In this document: positions 12,001 to 27,000 of the stretch, in pieces | Numbering within the stretch: position 1 is the first letter of the stretch | Layout of the letters: each line of letters begins with the position of its first letter | Assembly: GCA_023846275.1 (NCBI GenBank) | Contig: CM043871.1 | Coordinates: 26,442,569 to 26,506,568, forward strand | Length of the DNA stretch: 64,000 nt | Direction of reading: 5' to 3' | DNA from: Vanilla planifolia | Taxonomy: Eukaryota > Streptophyta > Magnoliopsida > Asparagales > Orchidaceae | Notes under the pieces: model-generated | Seen by the model: only the letters and a program-made list of their open reading frames with translations | What the model was told of the DNA's origin: nothing | Databases searched by the model: none | Position numbers and translations under genes: made by a program

Positions 12001-15000
12001 TAAAGTAGAATATAATAAATAAAAAAAATATTTTTAAATATTTTTAGTAGAAAATAATAGACTCTTATACCAAAGTTGATATATGACAAATTTAGACTTA
12101 TACCAAAGTCTAAATCAAAGTCTACAACATTGAAGATGTTTAATAGAATATTAAGAAATATAAAAGATACTATGCACTAATCAATGTTAGGTAAAATATA
12201 TGATATTTTAAAAAAATTCAAATATTGGAAAAAATGAGAATTTATTTGGTTACTAACTCTCCCAATAAAAGATCTCTCACCTTCGATCCATGTCTCACAA
12301 GAAATTTAGTTACTGGCTTTCTCGATGGAAGACCTCTCACTTTCAATCCTTATCTCTCAGAAGGGTAGTTGGAATCTCTCCAACTAGGATTGGGCGTCAA
12401 TTCATCAGTTCCCCAAAGGGGGCCCCACTTTGTTTACAAAGATGAAAGCATACAAACAAAATAAATTTTTATTTTATTATTTTTTATCTTTATAATCTGG
12501 TGAGTATTCTTATTTATAAAGACCTCAAGAGTATAATAATAATTGACTAACTTAGAAATATAAAAAAATATTTAAAAATATCAAATGATATTTCATATTC
12601 TAGAATTCAACATAAATTATAAAAAAAATATTTTGAATAGAAATTGAATTAAAAAGTTATAAATTAATTAAATTAAGAAATTCTCAAACTGATTGTATGT
12701 TTCGGGTGAGCGGAACGAGGGCTGGTGAAAAGGTGGGCGACAAACGACCGACGCTTAAGCGGAGGTCTCGGCACATTTGGTCCTAGTTTCGGGTTAGCGT
12801 GGGTCGGGAGGAACAAACTAGTCAGTGGGACTGGCGGGTTGGCACGGGTCGATGCGGGTTGAGTGTAGGTCAAACAGTGTCCTCAAGTCAATTCAGGTCA
12901 CAGGGGTCAGCTCAGGCGATGGCCGCGGGTGCTGACGACGACAGTGATAGCGCAAAAGACAACGGATGACGACAAGCCATTAAATTAAAAAAAAAAATCA
13001 ATTTTAAGCATTTTTGAAGGAATTTTCAACCAAATTTTATATTGGTGAACTTGTAGAATTATTGAGATGCTAACAGATGTGTGTTTGTGAGCTAATGTTA
13101 AACACTTCTGCATCACAAGACTATGGAATTATGTGAGTTGCAAGAAGTGCAAAGAGGTATCTAGCAAAGGTGCTCTCAAGGACTTCTGATAGATAAAGGA
13201 TTTTTAGATTTGGTGGTGCCATTGATGAAGGATATAAGAATAAAATTCTTACAATTAGATCTCAACTATACTTAAGTACTGAAATGATGATGAATGAGGC
13301 AAGATGAAATCTCACATTGGGATCTGGGATGAAAGATAACAATGAAGATGAGGAAGATAGTGATAATAAAAACATAGATCTCAACCTAAAAATGTCCATG
13401 AATGCACAATAAACAAAATCTCAATTTTAAGAAAGTAATATTAAGCAAATAAATCATCTCTAATTTTCATTCCATGACAAAGTATTTTATAGATACAAAA
13501 GAAAAATTTAGATTAAAAGCAAAAACTAGAGAATATCTCTACCTAATAAAAAAACTAAAAAATATTAAAATAACAAAAAACTTATAAGAGCTTTATATAT
13601 GAATCATTACAACCATAATAAAATAAAAATATTAAATAACAAATTCACTATGAGTTTACCAAATTAGTTTAAATCATCATTTGAATAAAATCTATCCTAT
13701 ATTAGTCCATCTTACCAAAAAAACTCTACAGTGCAAAGTTGTACTCCAAATGAATATTAAACGAACTCAATACTACTCTCTAAAGATCCTTTTAAAAAAA
13801 TTAAAGCAATAGATGGTTTGATAGCATGGAAGCTCAAACAAGTAAACTTCATTTATCCTCTGCATAACTTAGTTGGTAATCTAAGTATGATCAACTACTA
13901 ATAATAAGTAATATCTCTAAATCCTGAGATCTATAAGTAATAATAATGATATTTTTTAAACATCTCATATAGTTGTTTGTCTCTATATCATGATTAAAAT
14001 TAAAATTAAATCTCTTACAAAATAAATTTGAGTAACATGTTTACAAAATAAGAACTACAAATTCAATAATCTCCATATTTAAAATAGAAAACTTAAGAAT
14101 TTAAGGATTACTAAAAACAAGTTTATGAGAATATTTTTTTGCACACAAAGATACAAGATCTAGATTAATATTTTTCTTATAATAACTAATTGAGTGAATG
14201 TCTTAAATATATTGGGAGAATTTGTTTTAAATGTGCTATAAAAAGAATTTGGATTAAAAAACTTGTGGCTCAATAAAGACGAAAGGTTTAGGCTAACTTT
14301 CAAGTGATGGAATTAAACTTTTAATTAAGAGTAGACCACTAAATTTGTAGAAGCAAATTGGCATTGGTTTTTAAATTAAAATAAATTTTACACTTTTTTG
14401 ATATTCAATTTGACAATCTTTTATCCTATATTGGCTTATGATATCAATTTGTTTTATAGATATAATAATATCACACCAAACATATAATAGAGAATATTAA
14501 TCAAATATTATAAAAACAAAACATCTTCTAAAAATCTCACAAGAGAAGTTATCAATAATAATATAAATTCATGGGTGAGATTTTATTGTAAAATCATTAT
14601 TTTGAATAACATAAATATTTATAACATTAATTAAACAATAAAAACTACAACGTTATATGGTTTGACATTACTACATAATGTGAAATATGCAGTATCTATG
14701 AATAAATCAGTTGTAGATGAAAATTTTCATATAATTCAAAACGATCAATATGTTAATCTAATACTTCATTATTTATATGTGATGAAATAAGGTTTTCATG
14801 TAGATCACATTTGCTATGGATACATTGTAAGTCAAAAGGATAATCATACAAAGAGAATTTTAAAGACAAAGATCAAATCAAGCAAGCTATCAAATTATTA
14901 ATAATGAAAAAAGACAAAGCTAGCATTCAAGGAGACAATGTTTACACCAAAATAACTATCATGCAATTGTAGAAGTGACATTTTTATCCTTGGCGCATAG

Positions 15001-18000
15001 ACAACTAGCAGATTTGCACCAACATCTAGAGATGATCTCTATGCCTACAAAATTTTGATGAATAGCTAGGCATGTGAAAGCTAAGATTACAATTAAAAAA
15101 GATAAAAAGGGTACAGAAAAAGCATGTTCCCAGCGAATAAAAGATGACGTCCAACAAACACAAGTTTTGGCACCCCCAAAAAACTTGACAATCATAAACA
15201 CAATATCTACATATCTATGTGAAGTGTTGAGGGCAGAGGAAGGGCCTCCACAAAGTTTGAGGGGAGGTGTAATCCCATAAAAGAGCACATTTTGCAAAGT
15301 GGAGAGATTTTGGTTCGAAGTTCTATAGAGATTGATACTCTTGCAAGTATAAGGAAACTGCTCAACAAGAGTAATGACACCACCAAGAGGGTCTATTTCG
15401 AGCAAAAGCAACAAGTTGGTGGCCAACCAAGCTTCCTACGATCGGAAAAGATGGGGATCACGAAGGAGATATACGAAGGAGTGTCAAGCTGCCATGATAG
15501 TTGACAAAGATAGAGGCTTCGCAATATGTAAATAAAGACATGACTAAATAGCTTGTAGAGACCAAGGCAAGGGTGGCAAAGCAACAAGGACTAGCCAAGG
15601 TGGTGATTAGCCGAAGCTAAGACAAGCTACTCTTAGAGAACTACTAGTTGAGCCCACAAAGAGTAATTTGCTCGAGAGGAATAAGGCAAAGAAGTCTCAC
15701 TACCAAGCAAAAGAAACCAAGGGAGATATTGCCTTTCCAATAATCAGGTGGAGACAATGGTTGTGATATTAAAGGGACAACACCAAGATTTGTTCAATGT
15801 GACCATAATAACCATTCACTTGGCTATGTAATAATCAATTCAAAGCGATCAAAGTTCATTATTGAACAACAGCAACTAAGGAAGATCCTGCCCTTCCAAG
15901 AGCTAGCAGAGAAGATGGATGCAATGTCAAAAGGACGACTTCAACGTATAGTCGACAAGACCAAAGTAAAAGTAATCAATAGAACGATCAATTTAAAGTG
16001 ACATGGAGGTGATGTGAGCCTATGCCCAAACCATGGAAAGCAATGCTAGTGGGCCTCCTAAGGTTGGGAATAGTCACAACAACTGGCTTATGTTCAGTTG
16101 CCTCCTCAATAGGAGAGCATTGACTTACTTGACAAGAGCATGCGATAAAAGAGAGATAACTAGGATGGCAACTTTGAAGATGTCGCACAACTAAGAAGGT
16201 AAAGAAGAAGCTATCTTTCTCTCGCTCTCTTTGTCCCTTCCCTCTCTCTAAGGAGCTCAGGCCTATCCAGAGGCCCATCTAATGTACAAAATTAAGATGA
16301 AGGAACAAGGTATTTTAGTGAAGTTCCTACTATTTCATCACCATGGAAATCATGCATAAATGTTGTTAAGAAATTCTTAATTTGAAAAGAGGAACACAAG
16401 CATCATTCATACTTGGAACAAGAAAACATTATCAAGAAAGCTCAAGGATTGGCTACAATAAGGTCGGTCCAAGAACTTGATTCTTGGTTAAAGGTAGCAA
16501 AACTCATCACTTGAGAATGCAAAAATATGTGCATATGTTAAGAAGCCAAGACAACCTGTCAACATTGCCCAATTGCATTTAATGTGTTCATAAAGAATGA
16601 TTCAATGGGTAATCTAAATCCTTCAATGCGGATAAATGGCAAGGTGCAACGGTGAAGCTAGGGCCTAAAAAAGGGCATTGAGCATCATTTTTTTGCACAT
16701 TTTGAATCTTTTTTAGCTTCTATTTTCTCGTCCAAATTCAAATCAATTATTATTTCAATGAACAATGGAGAAGCAAATATCAAGAACAATGTGAAGCATT
16801 CCTTATCTTCATCAGATTGTCATCCTCCATGATGACAAATGAAGTGCTTGGCGACTTTAGAAGGAAACTGCAAGGGTGATAATCAAGCTGCCAAAGTCCA
16901 AGGAAATATCCACCACACCAAAATGGAGTTCGGGCATTTTTCATCATCCTACTAAGCATGGAGTTGGAACTAAAGGTCCCTTCTCAAGAAACATTAGGAG
17001 GACATCTTCCAGATTTATGGATTGCTCCCATGCAAATTGCCTCGAACACATCTATTATGGTAGACGAGTTAGAGAGCTATTTGGCATGGAAGGCAGCCGT
17101 GTAACATCAAGTCATTCAAAGAACACTTTTAGTGGACCAACAACTTGGCTTATCCAAGGAGTGTACTACTGAAAGCCTAGCGGGATCTCGAGTTGATCAA
17201 CCAACCCTTATCACACTCCTCTTAATGGTATGCCTTCTTCATCATCTTTTCCCTGATGAACATACAAAGCATCTCAACAGTGAGGGCTCCATAAAAGTTC
17301 AAAGGAGTACTCCTAGGAAAAGAGATGGCAAAGGAGAGGTTGACATTATCGCAAAAGGTTAGAATCATTAATTTCTTTTGACAAGATGGGAACACATGCA
17401 TGATCTTGCATAAAAAATGATCGATTAGATGGGGAGGTGATAGAGGAAGAAATGGCACAACAATTGCAGGATATAAGCACCATCGAAGGGAGCTCTATAA
17501 CAATTGTGGAAGCTTTAGATGGGGGCTGTGCAAAAGAGTTGGATCTCCACTAAGAGGGACGGCACATCAGCCTAATTGGAGAGGTGCTTGGGCCTAATTG
17601 ATGATATTCTTACTCAAGAGAAAGAGTGGTCTTCTTGAGTGAATTGTGACTAGGAAGTGAGGATAGAAAAAAAGTCTGCAAATCACAATCATTGAGACTC
17701 GTGGAAGAGGGTCTTGGCTGGGAAGCAGATTATCTAGTTGTGGATGTCCTCCAACCCTACCTCAATTAAGCCAAAATCGCAAGGATCATTGTGAAGGATG
17801 ACAAAAGAGTAAAGGAATACCAAGTGAAAGATCCCAAAAGGAGCTCGAACTTGGGGGACAAGAGCCGTATAGTACAAAACAAAGGTTACCTCCCAAAATC
17901 TAGTCTTTTTTCTGAAAAGGTGTGTGCAAGTTAGGGAGTATTATCATGCTTGAAGCTTTTTGGTCTCTTTTCTTGAGAAGGGACCTTTAGAGATCGTCAA

Positions 18001-21000
18001 AGGCTGACATAAGAACTTACTAGTGACATAAGTCATCAAACAAATAGCCTAGTCTCAAATTCCATGAAAAGGGATAATCAAAGATTAACATAAGAAAACT
18101 TTTTTTAAGGGGAAACAAGCCACAACAAAAGAAAGAGTGAAGACTATTTGGAGGATAAAGGATTTGGCCATCCATAAGCTCAATATGAAAAATAAGAGAG
18201 CTCTAAACTAAGGAGAAGATTTTGGGGTTCATGCAAAATGTCAAACTGTCAAGAAACCATATTGAACTTTTTAAGGCAATTCACAACCTTAAGATAATCA
18301 AACAAGAGCAACATGACAAGATTGCCAACTAATGGGAAGGAAAAGTGGTCTATGCAACTCAATGAAATCAGTGGTGACGACATTTAAAAGTTCCACAAAA
18401 TTCTCCACCTTAATCTTTAACTTGAGAAGGATAAGGAAACTGTCAACCTTGGAGAAGGTCATCAACGAGAACTCTAAAAGTGATGAAGAAACTAAGCCAA
18501 CAAGGAGTAAGGTTAATAAAAATAGCCAAAAATTAAAAATCGATCAACAATTATTTCAAATTTTGTTTAGATTAAAACCAAGTAGAGTCAAACCAAGCAA
18601 ATTACAAGTTAAATTATAGAATCAAAACTAATATTAAAATTGATTTTGACATGAGTTTGGCTTGATCAAAATGTGACTCAAGTAAAATTAAAGTTTATGC
18701 ATATATATATTTAATTTTTTTTTCTAACAATTATAATAGATGGTATAGTGGTTTGTGTTGCCCTTCCCCCAAGTTGGCTAGTCCCCACTTTGAATCCCAA
18801 GTTTGTCTCATTATATAACCATTTTTCACCAATAGTAACATTAAGATCAAAGAACCTAATTCATCAACACTTTTAAACGAAAAAAATCAATGTAAACATC
18901 AAGTCCCCATCCAAAAGCTACAATTAGGCCCTAGCTGGCTTGCAACCCTAAATCTTATTTTTTTATCCTAGGTTCTCTCAACTGGCCCTATGTCTTCCTT
19001 TTTTACCCATGTCTGTGAGTTTAGCTCTCTCAAACAATGTCTTCTTCTGTTCCTTTTCTTCCTCTCTATTTGGAGATCTCACTACCTCTTATGTTATAAA
19101 CTTCGCTCTCTCTAGGCTCTTATCTTCCCCTTCATTCTTTTTGGTTGTATCTCCAAAGGAAGGCCTTTATAGCTATGATTCTTTTTTTCTATTTTTAACT
19201 CTTTTACCTACCTTCATGAAACCATTTGAAGAGATTTTCTTTCTATACTCATATGCATTTTCTCTTTGTTCTCATTAAAGATCTAATATTTTTAGTATTT
19301 CTTTAACATTGAGTTGTCCTTCTCATTTCATCAATGCAAAATATAACTTGTAAATCTTATAAAGCATATTTTTTTTATAAATTGCAAATCGAACAATTTT
19401 TCTTGATCATATTATTGTTTTTTTTAAGTGTGCATCTTGATCTTATTTTAATTTTCATTTCTTAGTTTATCTAGATCTTAATTTTTGTCAGATTATTTTT
19501 CTTTATTTTGTGGGATTCAACTCAATTTGTGCTTTGTTGTTCACTTAATGGATTTTAAATTGTAGTATATGTTTATTTACTTTCATCTACATGGTTTGTC
19601 ATCCCTTTGTTAAAGTGTAAATCTTATCTTAGATTGCCAATTTGCTTGTTTTATATTTAAGATGTCGTGTCTATTATTTTTGCTTCATTTGTATAGGCAC
19701 ACACATTTACCTCTAGTGTGCAAATATGTCACTTTTATTTTTGTTTACATTCATTTCAAGTTTTTTATCATCTTCTATTTGGATCTATAGATCATGGCAC
19801 ACCGATTTACTTACTTTTATCTTCTTATTATGTGGTTTCCTTTTGTTCGTACTATTTTGGATGTCTTTTCATTTTGTTTAGTAAATGGTTTTTGTTGAAC
19901 TGATGATTTTTACTAGCACATAACTTAAAAGATTTATAAAATGCATGCACATGACTTCTATAATGCAGCACTCAATCTTTTTGCAACATGTTTTCACTTT
20001 TGTTTTGTTTTATTTTCTTAGTTGGTGGAGCTTGCCCTTCATTTTTCTTTTGTTGTCAATGGACATAATGGCTTCCTATGAGTATTTATACTTGCTACAA
20101 ATGATGTTCACAAGAAAATAATTTAGATTTGACGATGTCAATAGATCGTTAAAAGCCGTTTATTACAAAAAAAAAGATTGTGCACGACTTGAATATGAAC
20201 AAATTCTAAACTTGGTTAAGTTTCACAACCACAATACATTTACCAACTTTTAACAAACTGCACTTGTCTTAAGAAGTTGGTTAAGAATAGATACTCCTTG
20301 TCATTGATCCTCCAATGATTCCCTTCTTAAAATGGCTTGAACCTACTAAGGCATTTGATTGACAATAAAATTTAACAATGATTTGATATTTATAGCTCTA
20401 GTTAATATTCATAATAGTAATTTTATTCATCAATTTTTTTTTGCTAAAATTTCATTTTATTATCTCACATATTATTCATTAATTGCTCCTAATAAGCACA
20501 TTGTTTGCATTACATTAGGCAATTCAATTAACCCTTGGATCTTGCTCGTTGAGTTAGCAATTTTGGCCAAATGAAATGTTTTATGCTTTTTCATAATCTT
20601 TTTTTCTTGTAATCAATTTCTTATATGTTACCAATCAATCTATAAATGTACTAACACAACATCAAACATTTAGATCATCTATGTTATTCAATTTTCATAT
20701 TATAAAGGATTACAATTGTGTCAATACCCTGAAAGTTGGGAAAAAAATTTGAGACAATTTAAAATAAAAATAGGCTAATTCTTAATAGTTTTTCTTTTCT
20801 GAATAGAGTTTTCTCAATTCAAAATAAATTTAATTCTACATCATGTTAGCAATGAATAAAAAATTTTGGGTTGAACATGTATCACTCAAACTCAATTTGA
20901 TGTTAATCTTAATTAGTGATGCAAGACAAGCTACACCAGGATAATGATTGAGTTGATTCAATAAATCTTTTTTATCACTTATTTCGTTTATCACACATTT

Positions 21001-24000
21001 TTATTTCAAAATAGGTTTTAATGGAACACATATATGAAACTTTTATAGTATTTTTATCTTTTTTACATGTCATTATTTTTTGTCGATTTTTATTAAAAAA
21101 TATATTTTTGTCATTTTACTTTTAAGTTTAGGTTTAACATTATAATCTATTTAAAATCTTACTATAGAATGAGAATAAAGATTTTTTGTCTTAGCATTTA
21201 ATTTCCAAAAGTCATAATTTCTTTATCATGCATGCGTACACAACCCTAGGTTGCAATCTAAGTTTTTTTAAGTTGCGATTCGGATTTATTTCTACCACCG
21301 TCGTCATCCTCGTCTTTAACACTTTCCATCTCAGATATCACTGCAAGAGTTCTACCCCCTAACTCCCAGTTCTTCATCAATTAAAAGTAGCATTTTTTTA
21401 TTTTTTAGATTCTTTGATTTTTAGCTTTTTTTAAAGCAAATTTGTATAAAATACACACATAAATGAAAATAATTTAAAATTCCTAATTATTACATAAGTA
21501 TTGATTAGCTAACCGCCTCCTCATCTTTTTTCTCTGATTCACTTTAAAGAGTGGAGTGTTATTCACATGAGTATTGACTAGCTAACCGCCTCCCTATCTT
21601 TTTCCTCTTATTTAGTTACTTTAGAGAGGAGTGGAGTGCTCTCAACAAGATTGGGCATATGATATCCTGGAAAATGGTCAAGAGAAGCTTAAATAAAAGA
21701 GGCAACAAATTGTCCCCAAGCATCAACCATAAAGTCAAATATGATCAAATCGATAAATAAAAACTAAGCACTTGAATTAGGAAATTCAGTTGAGGTGATT
21801 CGTTTGAGAGCATGAAACAAGGTCTTCATTGCAAACTAGCCATGCAATAAGGACACTACCTTGCTCACATGGCAAAGGAGAGACAAACTTTTGACTAAGA
21901 CCCTAATTTTATCAACACACCCAACATTAGGTGAATGATCGATTTAGGTACAAAACATAGTTTGCTGACTAGCACAAGCTAAGGATGCAAGCATTCAAGT
22001 CAATGTGATGAAGGAGAATTAAATTTGACAAAATATAAAAGAGTTAAATAACCAAACAAGAGGTGCAAAGGGAATCATAGAGCCATAGTATGCTCAATTG
22101 GATGAAGGTTCACCACAATGACTAATGAAGGGAGGTCTCCAATGAGCCAAATTAGTCTGAATGAGGAAGCACCCAAGCTTGAAATCTTGAGCAAGGCAAT
22201 ACTCTTTGAGATATTGTGATCATTAAATAAATCAATTAACCATTTAAGCTAGCACCAACATCTATTACGTAGGGCAACCTCAGATATTACAAAGAAAGAG
22301 AATGCTAAAAAAGGGGTAAGACTTATCTAAGTCACAACAAACTAACATACACATTAATCCTTGCCCCACATCACATGAATGCAAATTCAAAGCCATGCTG
22401 ATAATGCTAGATTAGCGCATGAGGAGACATACAACAATTTTTTGAGTTGCTATGACATGCCTCTTACAAACAAGTAGGAGAATGAGATTAGGACTCATCA
22501 TCATAAAGCCACTGCAACGACCGAGCTTATTTTAAAGAAAATGTTTGCAACAAAATGGTATTCCTTAAGACAAAATCTGAGCTATCTAGAAGACACAAGA
22601 AATCTCAACTTCCAACACTTAGTCACTTGGTAAGAACTCGCTTAAATTCTTCAACTGGGTTAATATCCCCAACTTTTCAAAATAATAAAGTTATACTAAT
22701 GCTATAAGATCAATGCATAACTATACAGGACATCTTGTAAACATGTTAGACATAACAAGGAATTTTAAAATATGATAATAAAAATATCAATAGATTGAAA
22801 TCACTGAGACAACTCCAACGAATTTGTTTTGTCTAAATTAGGACCTATTAAGATTTAATATGAATTGTAGAGATTTAGGGATTAAATAAGAAATAAAAAT
22901 ATTTTCTCAATTACCCCTTCACACTAGGCTATTCTCGATCTTCGCGCATGGTTTGGTCACGTGAAAACATAACCCTAATTTCTCGTTCACTGTCTCATCA
23001 CCTTATTATCATTCAACAATCAAGATTCACCAAAAGTTGAAGGAAGAAGGATTCGCAATATGAAGAGTCATCTCTTGAATAGGTAAGGATTATGTGTTGA
23101 AACCTAGTTATGTGACATCGCACGCAATTGCTTGTTGGGATAGCTGTGACAAGGACCACCACCCTTGGTGGTAAGAAGAGAAAGAGGGAGAAATCGAGGT
23201 GCAAAGAGAGAGAAGAGAGAAAAAGAGAAAGAAAGATGAAAAACAATCAAGTAAGAGAAACAGAAATAGAGGGAAACCAAGATTTGTCCCATTAGCATAG
23301 ATATTCAATGAGCTTCTAAATCCTAGATTGTATTGTGCTTCCATGTTTTCCTTGTTCCATTGGCACTATAGATTGTTTCCTTATAAAGCCTATCACTTCC
23401 TATTAGAATGGATTCATGAAGAAAGTAATTGATGATCAATAGTAATTAAGACATTGAAACCAAAAAAAGAAAAGGGAATCCACACTGCAACATTAAGATG
23501 AGCATTTAACATGTTTGTAAGTGTGTATATTTGTTATACTAATAAAATCATAACATAATCTTTTGTAGACACCTTGGTGATAATATAATAGTATATGTTT
23601 AATGAAATAATGTGATGTGTGTTAGTATGATCTAGATTGTATGTAATGCTATCATGTTACATTACTTTGTACGTTGTACCTATTTTATGATATCAAATTG
23701 ATGAGCATAATGTGATGACACTTACTAATTGAGTAGAGACATGATAAGATATGATTAACTATATATATGCATGTTTAAACATTGTATGTTGTATTAGCAT
23801 ATTTATTTATGAACATCTGATATACAAGTAAAACAAAGATAATGAAAATAATACAAGGAACAACAAACGAATGCACAAATCCCTTTCAATGATCTTATTA
23901 ACCAACAAAAGAAGACAAAGAGCAACAGACCTTTTAAGAAGATCTAAAGCTTCTCTTGTTAACAATACGCCAAGAACAGTCTCTTTCAAATCGTCTCCTA

Positions 24001-27000
24001 TGCTCTTCATTTGCTTCAAAACTGTGGACTCTTTTTTCTTGAGGTAGGCATAACTCTTTATACTCACTCTCACTATTTAAGGAGAAAGCTATCACCAACC
24101 TTATTTATATTGATTCCAAACTCTATCTAATACACCTAAGGTTGTTTTCTTGAGTAATTCTCCCTAGAACCAAATCATGCATCAACATGAAGAAAGGCAC
24201 TGCTTACCAACCTAATTGTATTGCTCGTGCAATTAATGAAGTTAACACTACTCATCCAAGATTTGGGTAAGGATTTCTAATTTAGACAAATCCATTGATG
24301 TGAAAAAAGGAGATAAAAGCAGGAAGAGACAATCAGAGAGAGAAAGAGAAATGAAGATTCTGTAAATTTGAAAATAGAAGTCAACCAAAGCATTATATTC
24401 CAAAGGACCATAATACAATTATTCAAACAATAAAAGACAAAAAGTATGATTTCACAAGAAGAAAAAAAAGTATAATTTGTCCTTTAAAACAATGATTTTA
24501 TATTGATAAAAAAATACATAAACCTTAAGTTTACTATTTTAACCATTTCAACTTTGATATACAATTTTTTTATCAATAAACTAAAGCACATGCCAATTTA
24601 AATAGAAAAGCCAAAAAACGCAACAAACTATTATTTACCATTCCATGTTTATTTAGTTCTTTATTTTATTGTACTTTCATAATGCTTGAACACTACATCT
24701 GAACTTGGAATTTAATATGCCAGCTTTAACATATACATTGTGCTAATATAAGTCAAATGTATTCATTCTTACAAGGAGAAAATGAACCACACAAAAGTAA
24801 GAAAGAAAAAATAATTTCATGTTTTGTAATAATAAGGTAGAATATCATTTTACTCTTCACAAAGCACGTGACAAATTTTACTAAAAGAGTAAAACGACAT
24901 CTAACTATGTTAACCCAATGTTATTTTCATTTAGTTTTGTGATTGAACCTTTATAATGAATGGATATTACATCTAAAATTGAAACTAAAGTTATTGTCTT
25001 CAGCATATATACGGTACCAAAACAAGCCAAACATATTACATTCCTAAAAGGAGAAAATGAGCTACATAAGGAAAACAGAGAGGAATGACTAATTTCATGT
25101 TTCACTATAATATGTGCAGAATATCATTCTACTCATAACAAAGTAAATGCCAATTTAATTGAAATAGTTGAAAGACAACCAAATATGTACCAATTTAGCT
25201 AAAAGTGTCAAAACATGCAACCAATTGTGTGTGCTCAATATTATTTACCAATTCTATGTTTATTTAGTTTTGTGATTGCATTTAAAATTGGAATTGAATA
25301 CATCAAAAATAAGCCAAACATAGCAACATTTATAGAAGGACAAAATGATCTACTAGAGAAAATCAGCGAGAAATAACTAATTTCATGTTTTGCTATAGTA
25401 ACTATAGAACGTCATTCTCCTCTAGCAAAGTAGACTCCAATTTAATTGAAAGAGTTGAAAGACAAGCATACGTGCTTACTCCGTGTTATTTGTACCTTTA
25501 AAAATATGAGAAGTAGAACTTTGTTCATACAACTGCGCTGCCTCTAAAATAGCTGCATTATAGCTGGATTGCTTCTCCAGTTCATGAATCTGTCTCTGCA
25601 GGCCTGCGTTTTTCTGCATAGCCTATGGCAATCATGATGTTAATAGACACTTGTTGCAAAGAAATGAGGAAAAAATCTATCAGATATACACGGCTTGGTG
25701 CTTACGACAGCAAGCTTCATCCTTGTGGTGTCCAACTGTAAGTCAAGTTGCTCATCAGTAAGTTCAGGTTGTAACATAGAATTGTCAGGTGAGTCTTGCT
25801 GGAGAAATTGAAGGGTTTAGTTTTCTGACTTTCATGGTTGGCAGACAAGCAGAACGAAAACAAATAAATAGAATAGGCACTCAATTTAGACAAAATCCAG
25901 AGCAAAAATATCACATTTTCAAATTGAGGGCAACAGTATCCAGTTGCATATTGCAGCTTTTTATTGGAGAAACCAAGCACAAAGAACAAGGTTCAACAAA
26001 ATTTCCACTCCAACATCAAAAACCTCCTTTTTAGGCCAAACAACACCCTCCCAACCCCTCCTACCTTCGCCTGTCCTAAACATATTATAGAACTTACAAG
26101 TAGATAAGCTAATTGAGATAATAATCAGCATTGAAGGAGACCATTGTTTCCTCACACTAATCAGATTTCAAAATTTCAAGCAATAGAATGCTGGCGCTGG
26201 TGAGTCAGTTAGCCTTTTATTTTCAATCAAATTCATTTTATTTAATGTGAGCAAGGGAAAAATTGGCCACAATCAATGTTTAGAAAAAGTTCATTTGTTT
26301 AGCTGAAGCTTAGGGGAGATTGAACAATTTGATATTGATTAGAAGTGAGGTTTTATATGATGGGGTCTTATAAGAGATTAACTGGTGAAGCACATGAATG
26401 AAGCCATGATTTCAAAGCAGAAAATAAGTAATGAATGAAATTTTCGGCCTAATGATTACCACGGATCATAAGAACTGAAAGTGAACTAATGGCATAGGAA
26501 TTTTTTTTGACAAACTTACCTTTGTTGGCAACATGAATCCCTCGGGAACTGAAAAACAATGATTAAGGCAGTATTTCTCCCAAAGACTCATCTGCATATC
26601 CAGAACTCCTTCCATCAAATAATGCAGTGAGTTGACACCCTACAAGCAAAAAAAGGGAAGATCAATGCAATTAAGCAAAAGGTTCCATATGAGTCTTCTC
26701 ATTGTTCTGCAAAAAAACTCTACCACAACGTTGCTTTGTGAAGTAGTGATCACAGAATCATGCAGGACTCAACAATTCTGTGACCAGTTGACTTTCAATT
26801 GGTAAGCAAAGTGTTAACAAGTTAAGCTTATATTTCACACGTATACAGCCAGATGCAGTACTCATTAGATGAGGAAAAACAGTTACTTAATGTATGCTGA
26901 TTCAAGTAATCAAATCCCCCTTATAATAGTAAATTTACAAAAGTTGATGAATATTGCTTGGGGCCATTAGATTGAGTGTTATTTCAATAAAAAGTTGACC

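Larger units (their letters stand above)
9336..25495 (-). other. MIS12 intron 5, 16.16 kb
   Basis: Bounded by the donor at the end of exon 5 (AAAG then GTACAA) and the acceptor before exon 6 (TTTCACAG then AAATTG). Splicing restores the frame: G plus AA gives Glu, giving FKEIEEKTSEL. The interior holds a repeat copy (11270-13050), a less AT-rich segment that may be retroelement-derived (14880-18620), a short direct repeat (21493-21640) and a three-copy tandem repeat (24590-25480). The rest, including the T-rich 18,900-21,300, shows no gene. No independent gene was recognised inside. Confidence 0.88.
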
